DNA from: Penicillus capitatus
Taxonomy: Eukaryota; Chlorophyta
Length of the DNA: 64,000 nt
Direction of reading: 5' to 3'
Assembly (NCBI GenBank): GCA_965649825.1
Contig: OZ287700.1
Coordinates: 1,240,001-1,304,000 of the forward strand
Positions 47,403-59,088 of this stretch are shown one piece after another. The notes under the pieces are model-generated. The model did not search any database and was not told the origin of the DNA. It worked only from the letters and a program-made list of their open reading frames with translations. A program made the position numbers and the translations under genes. How positions within the stretch are numbered: position 1 is the stretch's first letter; every line of letters starts with the position of its first letter.

Positions 47403-50400
47403 ATGTTTGCCTATATCACGTGACTGCCGTCGTTTCAGTCGAAACTTCGACAAAACTTGGCCCTTTCTTTGCAGCAAAAAGCTGGTCCTGCCGGATGGCA
47501 TTTGCATACGTTGCATTGACTGGAGTACTGGAAACGATCTGATGGCATGTGGCGGCGACGATGGTTTCCTTCAAGCATGTCCCTAGACGATGCACTCGAT
47601 CGCCGTTTCGGCGAAGTTCTTGAGCGTTAGGTTCTGCGATTGGCAACGAGCCACAGAGACGACGCGGCTCTGCCTCTAAACCAAACGCTCGAAGGCCATC
47701 GCGGAATCGTGAACACTGTCTGTTGGAATGAAAAGCACGAGCGGTTGACATCTGCGGATGAACACGGCACGATCCTTGTCTGGGCTGCGTCTCACGGAGA
47801 GTGGAAAGAAGATATGCGAAACGAAAAGTGCATCCGGTCGCGGATCGCGATGCGTTCGACGGAATGTGACCATTGTTGGTGCAGAAACGAAGGAAAAGTC
47901 GCCGGTCTTCGCTGGAACGAGACCTGGGACAGGATATGTATTGCCTACGAGACAGGCCACGTCCTCGTTGGAGACATCGAAGGTCCTTTCCCCGCCTTTC
48001 CACCTCTGCGTCGCGCTCATGATCGTGGCAGGCAAACGGCAGTGGCTGACGGAACTGAATGCAAAACTGGTCTGCATTGCGTGGTCGCCGGACGACAGAA
48101 CGATTCTGGCAGCAGACTGTCAAGGAGTTTGCCACATTGTGGACTCCAAGGGTGACGTGCTTACGAAGATTCAATGGACTTTAGTGGTAGGCGACTATCG
48201 GTGTCGAGCTGACGCTCACATCTGTCTGGCAGACGGAGGCCGGAAGCCACGATACTCTTACATGCATGGACTGGCGATCGGGTAAGGACTGCCGCAGTTA
48301 AGTATTGCTGAGTTACGTGGTATGGTCGTTGGCCGTGCAGGAGGACAAGGCGGTATCGACAATCCTGTGGCTGTAGGATTCCGCACAGGCACCGTTCGTC
48401 TTTTGCACCGAGCGTCGACGGAGAAAGCGATCGACATTCGGACACCCTTTTTCAATCTCTTTGCTCTGAAATGGAGTCGCGACGGAGAAGTACACCGATT
48501 CGTCGATTGTCGTCGTCGACAGAATCGCAATGCAAACGCGTTCTCTAGGTTCTCGCCGTGACTGGAGAAATCGCGACGGACGCAAACGCATCTTCATGGC
48601 ATCATCGCCACCGTGTCGCGTTCTATTCGCGAACAGGTTCGGCTATTGGGTCATTGACGGTTCCAGCTGACAGCATCGGCGAAGTTGATTGGAATTCGGA
48701 AAGTTCTGTCTTGGCAATTTGTGCTGGAACACATGTGCACGTGGCCGATATCAGGTAAGAAACACCAGTACGAGAGCAACTACTCGAGTTGCCCACAGAC
48801 GTGATCGAATGTGGACGTTTTTGGGCACAACGCTCGTCTACGTATTCACGACGTCGATCGGTGGCGATGCAAATGTGCTCTTTATCGATTCAATCAGCGA
48901 AGAAATGCACGTGATATCCTTCGAGGAAGTGATCGGGTTGACATCTTGTGACCCTTTTTGCTTCGTTATTTCGAAGGTTTCTCTGCTGAACGCCTGTGCT
49001 TACGGTGCACTTTCTGACAGAGGGAAACGTAGGGCACCGATTCTGATGAGAATCGAATCTCGGTATTTACCTCGAGTGGCGTTCTTCAACTTTACAGTCT
49101 CTTACCACTCGTCGATCCCCATACGGCTGTTACTCGAGAATGCGCCATTGCGGCATCGGGAACGTGTCTATGGGTGTGGCACTTCAAGCGTAGCATCAAC
49201 GATCCGCGATTTCAAGGTGGACTGTCCGCAGACGATGCACACATCACGCTATTCAAATGCGATAAACAGACAGTAGGTGCATGCATTCCATGTCATCGGA
49301 AGTTTAGTCGATCGAGAGCATCAGGGAATTGCCAGCAGAGTTTCTGCGCCCTCGATCGGATCAGGCGTCGATGATGACGTCGCTGCGATTGCGGCGATCG
49401 AGGAGACGTTGATCGTGGCATCGATTGATGCCGATGTGCGCATCTATAAGTTACCGAGCGCGACGCTGTATGCAAAGCTCTCGATCTGCGAGAGGATCAG
49501 AAGTATCTCGTTGAACTGCGATGGATCGAGAGCGTCCTTCATCGACGAGGCTGCGATCATGCGGATCATCGAAGTTCCGCCGTGCCACACGATGATCGCG
49601 GCCCTCGGACCGACGAGGATCACTCCTTCGGTGCTATTTACGAAAAACGTGAGAAACGACGGCCTTCGTCTCCTGAACATCTTTCCAATCGTTTCAGGAT
49701 GTTTGGAGTGTCGTTTGGAGTGAAGACGATACACAGGCATTCGCTTTGATGGAGAAATCACGATTGTACATCCTTAGTGGAGATCACATCGAAGAGCCAC
49801 TCGAATCCGGGCATCGACTCTGTCGCTTTGCTTCGTTGAAAGTGGACACCGTCGCCATCGACGCTCAGCTCTCTTCGGCCGAACCAGATGCGATCGATAT
49901 TTCTCGCCTCTTTCGAACGCACAAAACAAAGGCGCTGCGCGACGTAGAGCATCTGCTTTCGGAAGGACGACTTCATGAGGCTTGGAAACGAGCCGAATCG
50001 CATCCGCACAAAAAACTCTTTGTCGTAATAGCCGACGAAGCTCTTCGACGTGACGAGTTCTCAATTGCAGAGCGTTGTTTCGCCAAGTGCACTCTCTTAG
50101 CGTTGTTAAGTGCAGGATGTCGGTCTCTAGGTGTGCTGACTATAATGGCATACAGCTTATCAAGAAACTAGCGTCTGTCCAGATGCCTTTTGTTCAGAAG
50201 GCAATGATTGCCTCTTTTCGGCGTCGCTTTGACGAAGCGGAGAAGATCTATGTGGAAAACGATCGATCCGATCTGGCAATCCAGTTGCGATGTAAGATCG
50301 GCGATCTCTCCATCGCGGAAGAGCTGGTGAAGCGATACGGCTGTGATCATTTCGCAAAGAACCAGTTATGGAATCTCATCGGCGATAGCTATGCAGAACG

Positions 50401-51947
50401 CAACGAATGGAAGAAGGCCGCACACTATTACCATCAGGTCGCCTCTGCTATCGCATCCCGATCGATTCGCTGATAACGGCGCAGTCCAGAAACAACGAAG
50501 ATCTGATAAACTGCTTGTTTCATTTGCACGATGCGAAAGGACTGTCGAAGCTGACGCGATCGATGCCTGATCGAAATCCGTTGCTCTTAGAGATTGGTGA
50601 TCGATTGGAACGATTGGGCGTGTGCGATGCCGCGGTAGATGCTTATCGAAAAGGAGGCGATGCAAAACGCGCCATCGACTGCTGCATTCGGATGAACGAA
50701 TGGGAAATGGCAGTCGAGTTGGCATCAATGGAAGACTATCCACAACTACACTCTCTGCTGTCTCAGCAAGCCCATCGATTGTTGAGGACAGAACAGACCG
50801 TGCCGGCAATTCGACTGTACCAATGTGCTGGCTATCACCTCGAGGCTTCAAAGCTCACACTCGATATCGCAAAGAAGTTGGATCTGAAACAGGCAAGCAC
50901 ACCTCACGTCCACTCTTTCTCATCAACGGCCCCCTTAAGGTTGGACCGCTGCTCCTCAAAAAGCTTCACGTATTGAGCGCACTCGAAATTCAGAAGTATA
51001 GAGCCAAGATCATGAAGTCTACGACCGCGTTGACCAAACAAGTCTCGACGAGAACGGATCGGAAGCCATCGGCTTCTTCGAACAAAACGACGGCACAGAC
51101 ATTAGCTGGTAGAGCTGTTTCCTACGGCCGTCTCATATCCGACGCTTCTCTCAGGACTCCTCACACTGGACGAGGCATCCGCCGAGCGTTCGGATAGAGC
51201 ATTGGATGATGCATGGCACGCAGCCGAGGCCTATCACTTCTACATTCGAGCCAACCAACTGATACGCGCCGGTGTGGATCGCCGCGTCTGGATTACGATT
51301 GGATGTTGCGTAGCCAGAGCGATACGAAGATGCCATGCGTGTTTCCTTGCACCTTGGCCGTTACACAGACATCCTCCATCCAGAAACGGTCTACGCCTTG
51401 CTCGCACTGTCGTCCTTCCACTGCCGTTTCTACAAACAAACGTCGAGAGTCCGTCACGCATTTCGGCCGAGCCGTCCACGAGTTTCACAAATTTTTTATA
51501 CAGGCGATGGTAAAGCTCGAAACTGAGCCAGCAATTGAGAGGCGTCGAAGGGAGTCCTATCGGAAGCTTTCGGTCTGTCTCTTTACGAAAGTCCTTCCAC
51601 AGGATCCCCGTGTCATCCGGGAGACGAAAGCTCGATCGCCTGTATCCTATCGACGCCATACTGACACTCTGCATACCATGCGCAACGTCTGCGTCCTCAC
51701 AGGAAGGTAAAAAATACCGTCTCTGTATCGGCTCTCCGTGAGCGACATTTCAGACACATTCGAAGCAAGGACAGATCCATGCGGTGCGAAATCTGTCGCC
51801 ATTCATGGTTATGTGAAGCGTCGAAGACACCCGTCTGTGCGATCTGTCGTTTCGACAGCAGCGCCGGATCGTTTTCCAACGAAGAAAGATCTCTCGTCGA
51901 ACAGCACCTCGATCTAATCGAGGAGACAACGCGATGTAATTCGCAAT
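47403..51947 (+). CDS. IFT121: IFT121/WDR35, intraflagellar transport complex A
   Basis: Core IFT-A subunit, needed for retrograde transport and ciliary membrane-protein entry. The start MFAYITKKLVLPDGICIRCI matches the IFT121 N-terminus. WD repeats follow: DLMACGGDDGFLQVLRL, LPLNQTLEGHRGIVNTVCWN and KHERLTSADEHGTILVWAA. Then a TPR-like superhelix: KALRDVEHLLSEGRLHEAWK, FRRRFDEAEKIYVENDRSDL, NEWKKAAHYYHQ and GGDAKRAIDCCIRMNEWEMA, with DDAWHAAEAYHFYIRANQLI. It ends with a zinc-binding module CEICRHSWL and CAICRFDS. More than a dozen introns. The third exon join needs a GC donor (47575-47630) giving GFLQ|VLRLATSH. Exons between 48300 and 49700 are the least certain. Implies a functional flagellum. 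Confidence 0.92.
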
Positions 51948-52107
51948 GAAGATTCTTAAACGGTTTCGACAACCGTTATGACCTCATCGGCAATCGACTC
52001 CGTAAGCCCACATGAACGAACGGCTTGGCGACGTCGATTCTTTGCCAGTTTGACGCGCGTTACGGCTTCCGTTGCACGTGCTTACGTTGCTGTGCTCTGC
52101 CAGTAAG

Positions 52108-53736
52108 ATGCAAGGACGCAGCGTTCGGCGTCGGTTGAATGGCCTTAACGCTCCAATGGTCGTCCTTCTCAGGGATGACGACGACTCGAAGCTTCTATCG
52201 AAGCAGAACGTTTTGCTGAAGAGCTTTCACCGACTAGGCATCTTCAACAGAATTGCCCCGATGCTGCGCCTTACCAGCACGCGATGGCGCACGGCAATTG
52301 ACAGTTCGACCACCAAGATGTCCCTCAAAACGGCGTCAAATTTCGACAACGATACGAGAGTCGACGCACTGACGAGGTTCTCTGCTCTCACCGACTTGAC
52401 GCTGGAGAAAGAATCTGCCGAGCCACAAACTGACAGTCTGGATGTCCTGCGAGGTCTTTCGCACCTGTCCAAATTGACGCTGCGGGGTCTTTCCGCTTAC
52501 GACGTGCCGTTTCTGATGACATCGACACTGAATCATCTGCCTCAGCTCACGACGTTAGATCTGGAGATACCGCCAGATGCTCTCTGGGATGGACTGCATT
52601 CGATATCCCACATTCTCGGATTACGAAGTCTGACGCTGCGCGTGTGCGGGGATTGCATGCCTTCTCTCTCGCCGAACGTATGGAGTCAGTATACCGATCT
52701 AACGGAACTCTCTTTACCGATCCGAGCAACGGGGGCGGCGCTGGGCTTGCCAGGTATTCTTTCTCTGGTGCAATTGAGTAGCTTGAGACTGAGTGTACCA
52801 CTGCTGAGGTCCGAGTTGGCCGATCTATCTGCATTACACAATCTCAGGTCACTCGTTTTATGCGGCTTGCCGTTTGAGGTAACAAATTACAATGAACTGT
52901 CACACATGACCCAACTGACCCGACTCGAATTGCCATTAATTTATAGACTCCTTCCACCTTTTCTCAAGAAATTTACTGAACTCAAATGCCTTTCGTTAAG
53001 TTGGGAGCTTTCATCGAAACCTGGGTTTCTCGTACCTGGTTTTTTACCGCAGACGTTAACATGCCTCACGCTTCATAATTTCGGTACTCCTATTCGTAAA
53101 GATATCATGGAGCCACTCACTGCCTTAAAGAAGTTAAGTCTGACTCAGCAAACGAATAGAGAAACGGGGGTAGGAGATCAAGCCGCTTTTCAGTCCTTAA
53201 ACGCTATTTTTGAGTTGTTCCTCAGTGTCAATGCTGTCGACTATCAACCATGCTTACCCTCCTTGCAACACATGCACTGCCTTAAATCACTCTTTCTCGA
53301 AACAACGGAAGAAATCGATTCGAACTATATCACAACACTTGCGAAGGAACTAAGACATCTAGAGCATTTGACAATTGGAACACTGAAGAACAGTGATGTG
53401 ACTGCTCTGATAAACATCCGATCGCTGAAGTCGTTAACACTTTTGCGCTGTGCCCAATTAGAACTGCGTTTGCTCTATAGTCTCGGAAGACTTGAACATT
53501 TGACAGACTTGTGTCTGTATGACTGCGGAATTGACCTTCTGTTGGAAGATCTTATGATCAACATCATGGAACACTTCAAATCGTTGGAGTACTTTGGATT
53601 CTCTCCTGTGCACACTTTACAGAAACACGGTTTACCAACATGGTACGAACATCGCAATCGGGTTGTCAAAATTGACGATAAATGCAAGCTACGTGTTTAC
53701 TTTGATGGTTCACTGGAGACCGTGACGTATCTCTGA
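52108..53736 (+). CDS. intronless leucine-rich-repeat protein
   Basis: A single open frame of about 540 residues, unlike the split genes around it. The N-terminal part (LKSFHRLGIFNRIAPMLRLT followed by STRWRTAIDSS) resembles a degenerate F-box or F-box-like helix set. From residue about 90, irregular leucine-rich repeats of 22-26 residues begin (ALTDLTLEKES, LSHLSKLTLRGLSAYDVPFL, LTTLDLEIPPDALWDGL, LRSLVLCGLPFEV, LKCLSLSWELS, LKSLTLLRCAQLELRLLYSL, LTDLCLYDCGIDLL). Such proteins often act as substrate receptors of SCF ubiquitin ligases, but no function can be given. A related intronless gene lies 2.6 kb away on the other strand. Confidence 0.85.
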   Translation: MQGRSVRRRLNGLNAPMVVLLRDDDDSKLLSKQNVLLKSFHRLGIFNRIAPMLRLTSTRWRTAIDSSTTKMSLKTASNFDNDTRVDALTRFSALTDLTLEKESAEPQTDSLDVLRGLSHLSKLTLRGLSAYDVPFLMTSTLNHLPQLTTLDLEIPPDALWDGLHSISHILGLRSLTLRVCGDCMPSLSPNVWSQYTDLTELSLPIRATGAALGLPGILSLVQLSSLRLSVPLLRSELADLSALHNLRSLVLCGLPFEVTNYNELSHMTQLTRLELPLIYRLLPPFLKKFTELKCLSLSWELSSKPGFLVPGFLPQTLTCLTLHNFGTPIRKDIMEPLTALKKLSLTQQTNRETGVGDQAAFQSLNAIFELFLSVNAVDYQPCLPSLQHMHCLKSLFLETTEEIDSNYITTLAKELRHLEHLTIGTLKNSDVTALINIRSLKSLTLLRCAQLELRLLYSLGRLEHLTDLCLYDCGIDLLLEDLMINIMEHFKSLEYFGFSPVHTLQKHGLPTWYEHRNRVVKIDDKCKLRVYFDGSLETVTYL

Positions 53737-54410
53737 TGGTCGATTTCATTGTCGGGTGTCTATATCCCGACTGCATTTCTCTGCTGATTTCTTATCGCTA
53801 TCATAAACCTGCCACTCGCAATGTCACTATCATCCTGAACGGAGATCTACGGAGAGGAGATCACAAGTCGAGGAAACTATGCATTGGGATCAAGAGTGGT
53901 TGTTTGGTCTATGGAATGCAATGGGCGATCACCTTATGAGTGTCTTTGACAGAATGAGCTATTAGGATGTGGTTGAGCCGTGAGGCGTCCATGGGTATAC
54001 TCTATCTAATAAGACACTGATCTGTTCAGGAACTGCATCGTTTAACGTACGCATTTTGTGTAGCATCTCGATCGTGACGCGATCCCTGATGACTGACCTT
54101 CCTCGCTGTCTGAATTCTGTTCTATGCAAAGCAGATCTGCGTGCAACGCCTCTAGCAACGACAGAGGTTAAGAGCTTTCCTCCGTTTTCGGAAACACCAA
54201 TGATAGATATCACATCGATTATTGAAAGCACATGGATCGTTCAGAATGACTTTAATACAAAGAGATAATGATGTTTACGTACAAGTATGGAAGCTTGAAT
54301 GGGAAGAAGACTTCATTTGGAGGCCATCGTGTTTTGTAAGGTCTGCCTGCATGATCGATGATAAAGTCTTGTACCAGTTTCGCTTTTCAATCAATCACTG
54401 TCTGCGTTCG
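53737..54410. other. gap beside serpin pseudogene
   Basis: 674 bases, AT-richer than the rest. A minus-strand open frame (54231 to 53962; contains MLHKMRTLNDAVPEQISVLL) looks partly protein-like, but I cannot link it to a family or to splice sites. Otherwise nothing is seen. Confidence 0.35.
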
Positions 54411-55330
54411 TTAGAACAGAATAGTACCATCCGCTTCGTCTACGATAAAGCATAGGAAGGGGTGGTCCACGATGATTTTGAAAGACGCAGCAGGGCGGGT
54501 CACGCTAACTGATCGTGCGTTGATAGTAACGGCTGTTGCCGTGGCTGCTTCCGTTCCCTACAGACAAGACAAAACCGTCCATGAAGGCTACGTATTTGTC
54601 AACCCGACCTCTTCATCCACAACGATTTTGGCCTTGTGGATCACTCGAGAAATAAAAAGACGCTTGTTTTGTGTCATGCCTGAGAAATCGGCCGGTGAAG
54701 AGAAAGCAGTAGAGAGGCCGAGGTTCTCAAGGACCTCATTCAACGACTCGAGGGATAGCTCCATTTCCCACTTCGGCATCTTAAGAGCATCCACCATCCT
54801 TTCGGCTAATCCGCTGCTGAAGAAAGTGCCGATATGAGCAGCGAGATTTTTCTCATCTTCTTTACATCCGTCCTTCTCATTTGGAAGCAGAACATACATT
54901 GTGAATGCGTCTCCCTCGTAGGGCATGGCAAAGAGGATGCTATTCAATGCATCCACTCACTTGAAACGAAGGCGATTCTTCTTCTGTTTCACGAACGGTA
55001 AGGTCTGATCTTTACCGATTGCATGAAACGTGTCTCCTTTAGTCAGGTCCGCTGGAAAAGGAACACGCCATTTGCCTTTGAAGTATAGCGTATTGACAGC
55101 CAACAGTCGCGTATTTGAGGAAAGAGCGCTGGAGGGGACAAGATCTGGAATCATCCCAACCGTTCTCTCACTAACCTATGCATTGATTTCGACGCAGGCC
55201 GCTTTAAATGCGTCCTTGAAATCTCACGATGCGGTTTTTACAGAACCGATACTTTTCGAGGAATCGCTGTTGACGTTCAACGACTGTTCAACTGACGCGC
55301 TGTTTGCGTCGCTTAGGTCTTTTGAGTCTT
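54411..55330 (-). pseudogene. serpin pseudogene with in-frame stops
   Basis: Clear serpin sequence: TRLLAVNTLYFKGKWRVPFP, MPYEGDAFTMYVLLPNEKD, WEMELSLESLNEVLENLGLS, VIHKAKIVVDEE, then after an intron GTEAATATAVTINA and IIVDHPFLCFIVDEADGTIL. The hinge EEGTEAATATAV is of the inhibitory type. But stop codons break the frame: a TAG at the place of the conserved Trp in the INxWV motif (before VSERTVGMIPDLV), a TGA between RLRFK and VDALNSILF (54957-54959), and probably another TGA upstream near DFKDAFKAACVEIN. The C-terminal GRVxxP segment is also missing after GTILF (TAA at 54411). No intron of normal size removes the stops. The 5' limit is approximate. A recently inactivated protease-inhibitor gene is the simplest reading. 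Confidence 0.72.
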
Positions 55331-55429
55331 TTCCGAGGCGCAGACGCCGCGACGCGGAAGCTCCTCGGAAACTATGAGCCTAGTAACAGTTGTCCTCTAC
55401 GTCATCTGTCAATTGCGAATGTAAAGGGA

Positions 55430-55974
55430 CCTCGAGGTTGTGGGCGACGCGAGTGTAAAACTGCTTCTCATATCTCGCAAAGGAAGATGGTCGGTCGATA
55501 CGCACGAGGAAGTTTCGCTGGGAATGTTCTTCTGTGCGCGATGGATGATTTTGCAACAAAACCTCTTCGTTTGTGCCAAACGACGAAGGATTGAGAGCAC
55601 ACACAACGCATTATTATCAAACGACTGAGATGGCAATGACATGGGCTGCAGCGTACGCCAGTTCGAAATGGGCACTGCGTGGCTGGACGCTCTCATGTTA
55701 TCAAGAACTCAGGAATCACAACATCAAAGTGTGCATCATCAGTCCAGGAATGGTTCGGACAGATTTCGTCACGTAAGCTCGCTCACTCGCCATCATCATG
55801 CATATCGGATGATGCAAGAATGCGTTGCGTTGTGGTAGGCGTTCGTCGACGGTAAACCCGGATAGGATGTTGGATCCGGAGGATGTGGCAGAAGCAGCAC
55901 TCTTGCCGTTTCAGACATCCTCAAAGTGTGTTCCTTGTGAGATCAATCTTCGACTCACGCGTTTTGCCGGTTAA
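55430..55974 (+). pseudogene. fragment of a short-chain dehydrogenase/reductase
   Basis: The C-terminal half of an SDR is readable: AMTWAAAYASSKWALRGWTL (catalytic YxxxK as YASSK), QELRNHNIKVCIISPGMVRT, then across a 66-base intron VNPDRMLDPEDVAEAALLPF and EINLRLTRFAG, stop 55972-55974. The N-terminal Rossmann part with its TGxxxGIG glycines is not found upstream; only scattered pieces such as SVKLLLISRKGRWS precede it, in a different context. So this is a 5'-truncated or broken copy. If a distant upstream exon exists it would have to lie within the serpin remnant. Confidence 0.6.
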
Positions 55975-56363
55975 CCGTCTCACGTACAACATATTCTTGT
56001 AAAAACAATGGTTGTCACGATTGTAAAGATTTCTTCTACAGATACAGCGAAAGACGTCCATGTACATTGTGAAAGTCTTGCCAATCTATCGACTGTGTCC
56101 ATGACCTGCGTAGCTCTGCTGCTGTAGAATGCATTACAATGCGCAATATGATAGAATCTTCAACGGTAGGCGGCGCGGAGTGACGCGTTGCTGTCAGAAA
56201 GACTCTCAGCATCTCGATTGATGCGAGACGACGTGCGCAATGATGTCATTTCAATAAAATGATCCAAGTATGAGGTTAGAGGTTTCATCTAGATTTCATT
56301 TAATGCTTCTAGTATAGACAACAGAGACGACAATGAACCGTCCCATTCTGACAGACAACTAAG
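55975..56363. other. gap, nothing seen
   Basis: 389 bases between the SDR fragment and the second LRR gene (convergent). No open frame or repeat of note. Confidence 0.4.
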
Positions 56364-57938
56364 CTAGAGAATGCCTCTGTTTCGAGCAAAATGACGATCC
56401 ATGCATTTGAATTCCACAATCAGCCTTGGCGCCTTCTTACTCAAGATCTTGCGCATGCGTTTCTCACTGGACTTCCAGTCATTCAAGAAGATCCTCTCAA
56501 GTCTGGTCAAGAGATTAGGAGACAACAACTCATCGATGGGGGCCTGATTACGTAACGGTAAGGCAGAAAAGCCCAGAACTCGCAGCGCTGAAAGACTTTC
56601 CACATGTGAGATACCGTCCTGTGTCCCACTATCAAAATTCACGAAAACAGCTTCAAGCTGCGTCAGTCTGGCAATGCAAGACAGGGTACAATTGGACACA
56701 TTGTTCAAGTACAGAGAACGTACAGCTTGCGGCAATCTGAGATCGCTTAGATAATGCGTCATCGATTGTTTATCGCCATCATGCATGTGACCGAGACTCA
56801 AGTGTCTGAGGTTTTCCATATCTGCCAGGAAGGAAAGGCAACCGTCTTCTACCGAGCACGAGAATGCCAATGATGTCAGATTAAGTAACCTTCCCTTAAG
56901 ATGCGCCCCATATAAAGAAACACCATCTAAAGTCAGATCTCGCAGTTGATCAAAGACATCGAAGCAATCGTGCGAAATAAAACAGGGAGAATTCCAGTCG
57001 CCGCATAGCGTCAAAGACGTCAACCGTTTGCAAACGCTAACTGTGGCTTCGTCGCGTAGGTTGAGGAGGGCATTGATCTTTAGGGTCTCGAGGCGCTCGA
57101 ACGGAATCAAAAAGTCGAGAGTTTTTGGAGCCTCTCCAGTCAAAGCAATTCCCACGACGGCTGTTGGGTTGGAGTTAGAGCAGATGAACCGACTGGATCC
57201 CTCGACGAGGAGCTTCAATCCGTTGATTTTGTTCAAAAGATACAGACCCTCAAATAATCTGATTTTCTTCTCGCTGATAGCCATCTCTACGTTTCTGATG
57301 CGAGGGAACAGAGAGACAAAAGATGTCACCTCCGCCAGGCGCAATGGATCTCTCTCCTCGGCCCCTTTGAGAAAGCCGAATGCATTTGACGGACTGGTTC
57401 CATAGATGTTGAAATTGACGTCGTTGTAGATGAACAACGATGTGACAGATTCAAGTGCAGTCCATGCTATATGTAAGAAACTGTAACGGCCGTCACGTCT
57501 ACGGACGAGGCTCGCCCCCACTTCGAGATGAGATAGCTTTGGAAGTTGCAGGAGAATATCGACAACTCTTAGGATGTCATAGTCCGTAGAGAAATGCTCC
57601 TCTTCATCTTTAATGGTATTAGTTTCGGCAGGTGCCAGTGAAATCAACGGTTTGACGCCCGGAAGGATAAAAGGTCCAACATCCAGAGACGTCAGCCGTG
57701 GAAACTTTCGCAGCGACGCGACATCTTCAAGGACGAGACGACGGACAGGGTGCGGACGGACTTCGAAGATGTGCTGGTCGATGAGGCGAGACCATTGCTT
57801 GTTGAGCAATCTCAGCGACGGACCGTCCAGTCTCCATCTTCGCGTTTGCTTAAGTACGGAAACGACTTTATCGACTACCAAAGGCGGCAAAGACCACGAA
57901 TCGGTTTTTGGCTCTTTTGTCAACTTCTGGCCCATCAC
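56364..57938 (-). CDS. intronless F-box-like / leucine-rich-repeat protein
   Basis: One uninterrupted frame of 524 residues. Residues about 17-60 (LPPLVVDKVVSVLKQTRRWR, then LRLLNKQWSRLIDQHIFEVR) look like an F-box or closely related motif. The rest is leucine-rich repeats (LTSLDVGPFILPGVKPLISL, LPKLSHLEVGASL, LETLKINALLNL, LTSLTLCGDWNS, LRDLTLDGVSLYG, LTSLAFSCSVEDG, LRHLSLGHMHDG, VRSLYLNNVSNCTL, LRVLGFSALPL). Same build, size and lack of introns as the plus-strand LRR gene at 52-54 kb, so the two are probably paralogues in inverted orientation. SCF substrate receptor is the usual role of F-box/LRR proteins; the target is unknown. Confidence 0.85.
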   Translation of the reverse strand: MMGQKLTKEPKTDSWSLPPLVVDKVVSVLKQTRRWRLDGPSLRLLNKQWSRLIDQHIFEVRPHPVRRLVLEDVASLRKFPRLTSLDVGPFILPGVKPLISLAPAETNTIKDEEEHFSTDYDILRVVDILLQLPKLSHLEVGASLVRRRDGRYSFLHIAWTALESVTSLFIYNDVNFNIYGTSPSNAFGFLKGAEERDPLRLAEVTSFVSLFPRIRNVEMAISEKKIRLFEGLYLLNKINGLKLLVEGSSRFICSNSNPTAVVGIALTGEAPKTLDFLIPFERLETLKINALLNLRDEATVSVCKRLTSLTLCGDWNSPCFISHDCFDVFDQLRDLTLDGVSLYGAHLKGRLLNLTSLAFSCSVEDGCLSFLADMENLRHLSLGHMHDGDKQSMTHYLSDLRLPQAVRSLYLNNVSNCTLSCIARLTQLEAVFVNFDSGTQDGISHVESLSALRVLGFSALPLRNQAPIDELLSPNLLTRLERIFLNDWKSSEKRMRKILSKKAPRLIVEFKCMDRHFARNRGIL

Positions 57939-58228
57939 AGCAAAAGACGAAAAGCGCGAGTAGTCGGTGCGTAGAGAGAGGTGTGTAACCGAATGAGATA
58001 TCTTTAATTGAATTAAGCCTGTTCTCGTAGGACAGCAAGTGTGGCGTCACGTCATCCCTGTCGCAGTAACACCACCCACCATTTACCGACATGCTGCACG
58101 ACCGAAATTCTATTCTCGAGTCCGCTTTCAAGGAATTCGGTCACACGTTGCGCTTCTTCTCGAATGAATTCCTACACGACAAAGGAACGGTGTCGCCTCC
58201 GACTGACGGGTTACGCTTTGCTGGTTTG
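57939..58228. other. gap upstream of the LRR gene
   Basis: Likely promoter of the minus-strand LRR gene. A GCGTCACGTCATC sequence near 58045 resembles the recurring CRE-like motif. No sure exon. Confidence 0.3.
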
Positions 58229-58845
58229 TCAGTTTGGACAAAACAGACGAGATGGAGGCCGGCGCGTCGGATGTCGGACGGGAGGGACATCGACAACCGA
58301 ACTAACGAACGACCAAGTGAAACACGCAAAGATCGAGGCTTCGATATCTATTGGGTCAAACGATGATAACAGGTTCTTCGACGTCTCATCCAATCCATCA
58401 AGGCTCGTCTTCATCTCCCGCTCGGCGACGATGAGTCTGTCGACTGATCTTTGTGCAGGTCCTTCGCTTGGCATTCCTTCGTAGTTAGTGTGGTAGTTCC
58501 ATCCTGCTCTCTCTCGGAAAGATGTGTTCGAAGGCAGGAGAATAGAGGAGACGATGCTTGAAGTCGGACATCCGTTGAGCGATATGGCCAAGAATTTCTG
58601 GTCACATGCATTCATTGAAGCAGCGGGCATGACCCGGTGTGAGATTTCATTCGCGCTGTCCGCCGCAAAGAGCGACTCAGTATGCGATCAACGAACGTCG
58701 TGTCGCTATGGTCGTCTGTCCCGACCTGGGAAAGTGCGAGATCTGTCAATGTACTCCTCTTTCTCGATGACACGGTTTCCGTCATCTTTCCGTATTCTGT
58801 CGACTGCAGTGCGAGTGCTTTGCGCCAAGAGCCGTCCTTTCGCAA
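58229..58845 (-). CDS. unknown helical protein
   Basis: Two exons join in phase through a 50-base intron (GTCGGGAC to ATACTGAG). Exon 1 starts MRKDGSWRKALALQSTEYGK and ends STLTDLALSQ; exon 2 starts SLFAADSANEISHRVMPAAS. The second half contains VDRLIVAEREMKTSLDGLDE, a likely coiled coil. I know no family for it. The C-terminal end is uncertain. Confidence 0.4.
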
Positions 58846-59088
58846 TCGTCGGGTCTGGCAGCGACAGAGGTCCGACGATTCTGCCGACGCATCGCTCTGT
58901 CGACACTGTCGCGTTCACAGACCACCTGCAACTTCGGAAGCGCGCTGCTCCGATCGGTGTCTACGACATTGCGATGCTCAAAAGGAGTGCAATTGGACAT
59001 CGTGTGCAATCCGCTACAGCCGAACAGCGAGTAGTACTCGAAACAAAAAAGTCTGCCCCCAGCAAAAGCATCCAGACAGAACAACTCC

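Noticed and set aside
47416-48174. Minus-strand frame of 252 codons
   Set aside because: Antisense to the WD-repeat exons of IFT121.
54936-54959. A 21-base intron removing the serpin TGA
   Set aside because: It is well below the size range seen elsewhere and would delete residues needed for the family spacing; the other stops would remain.
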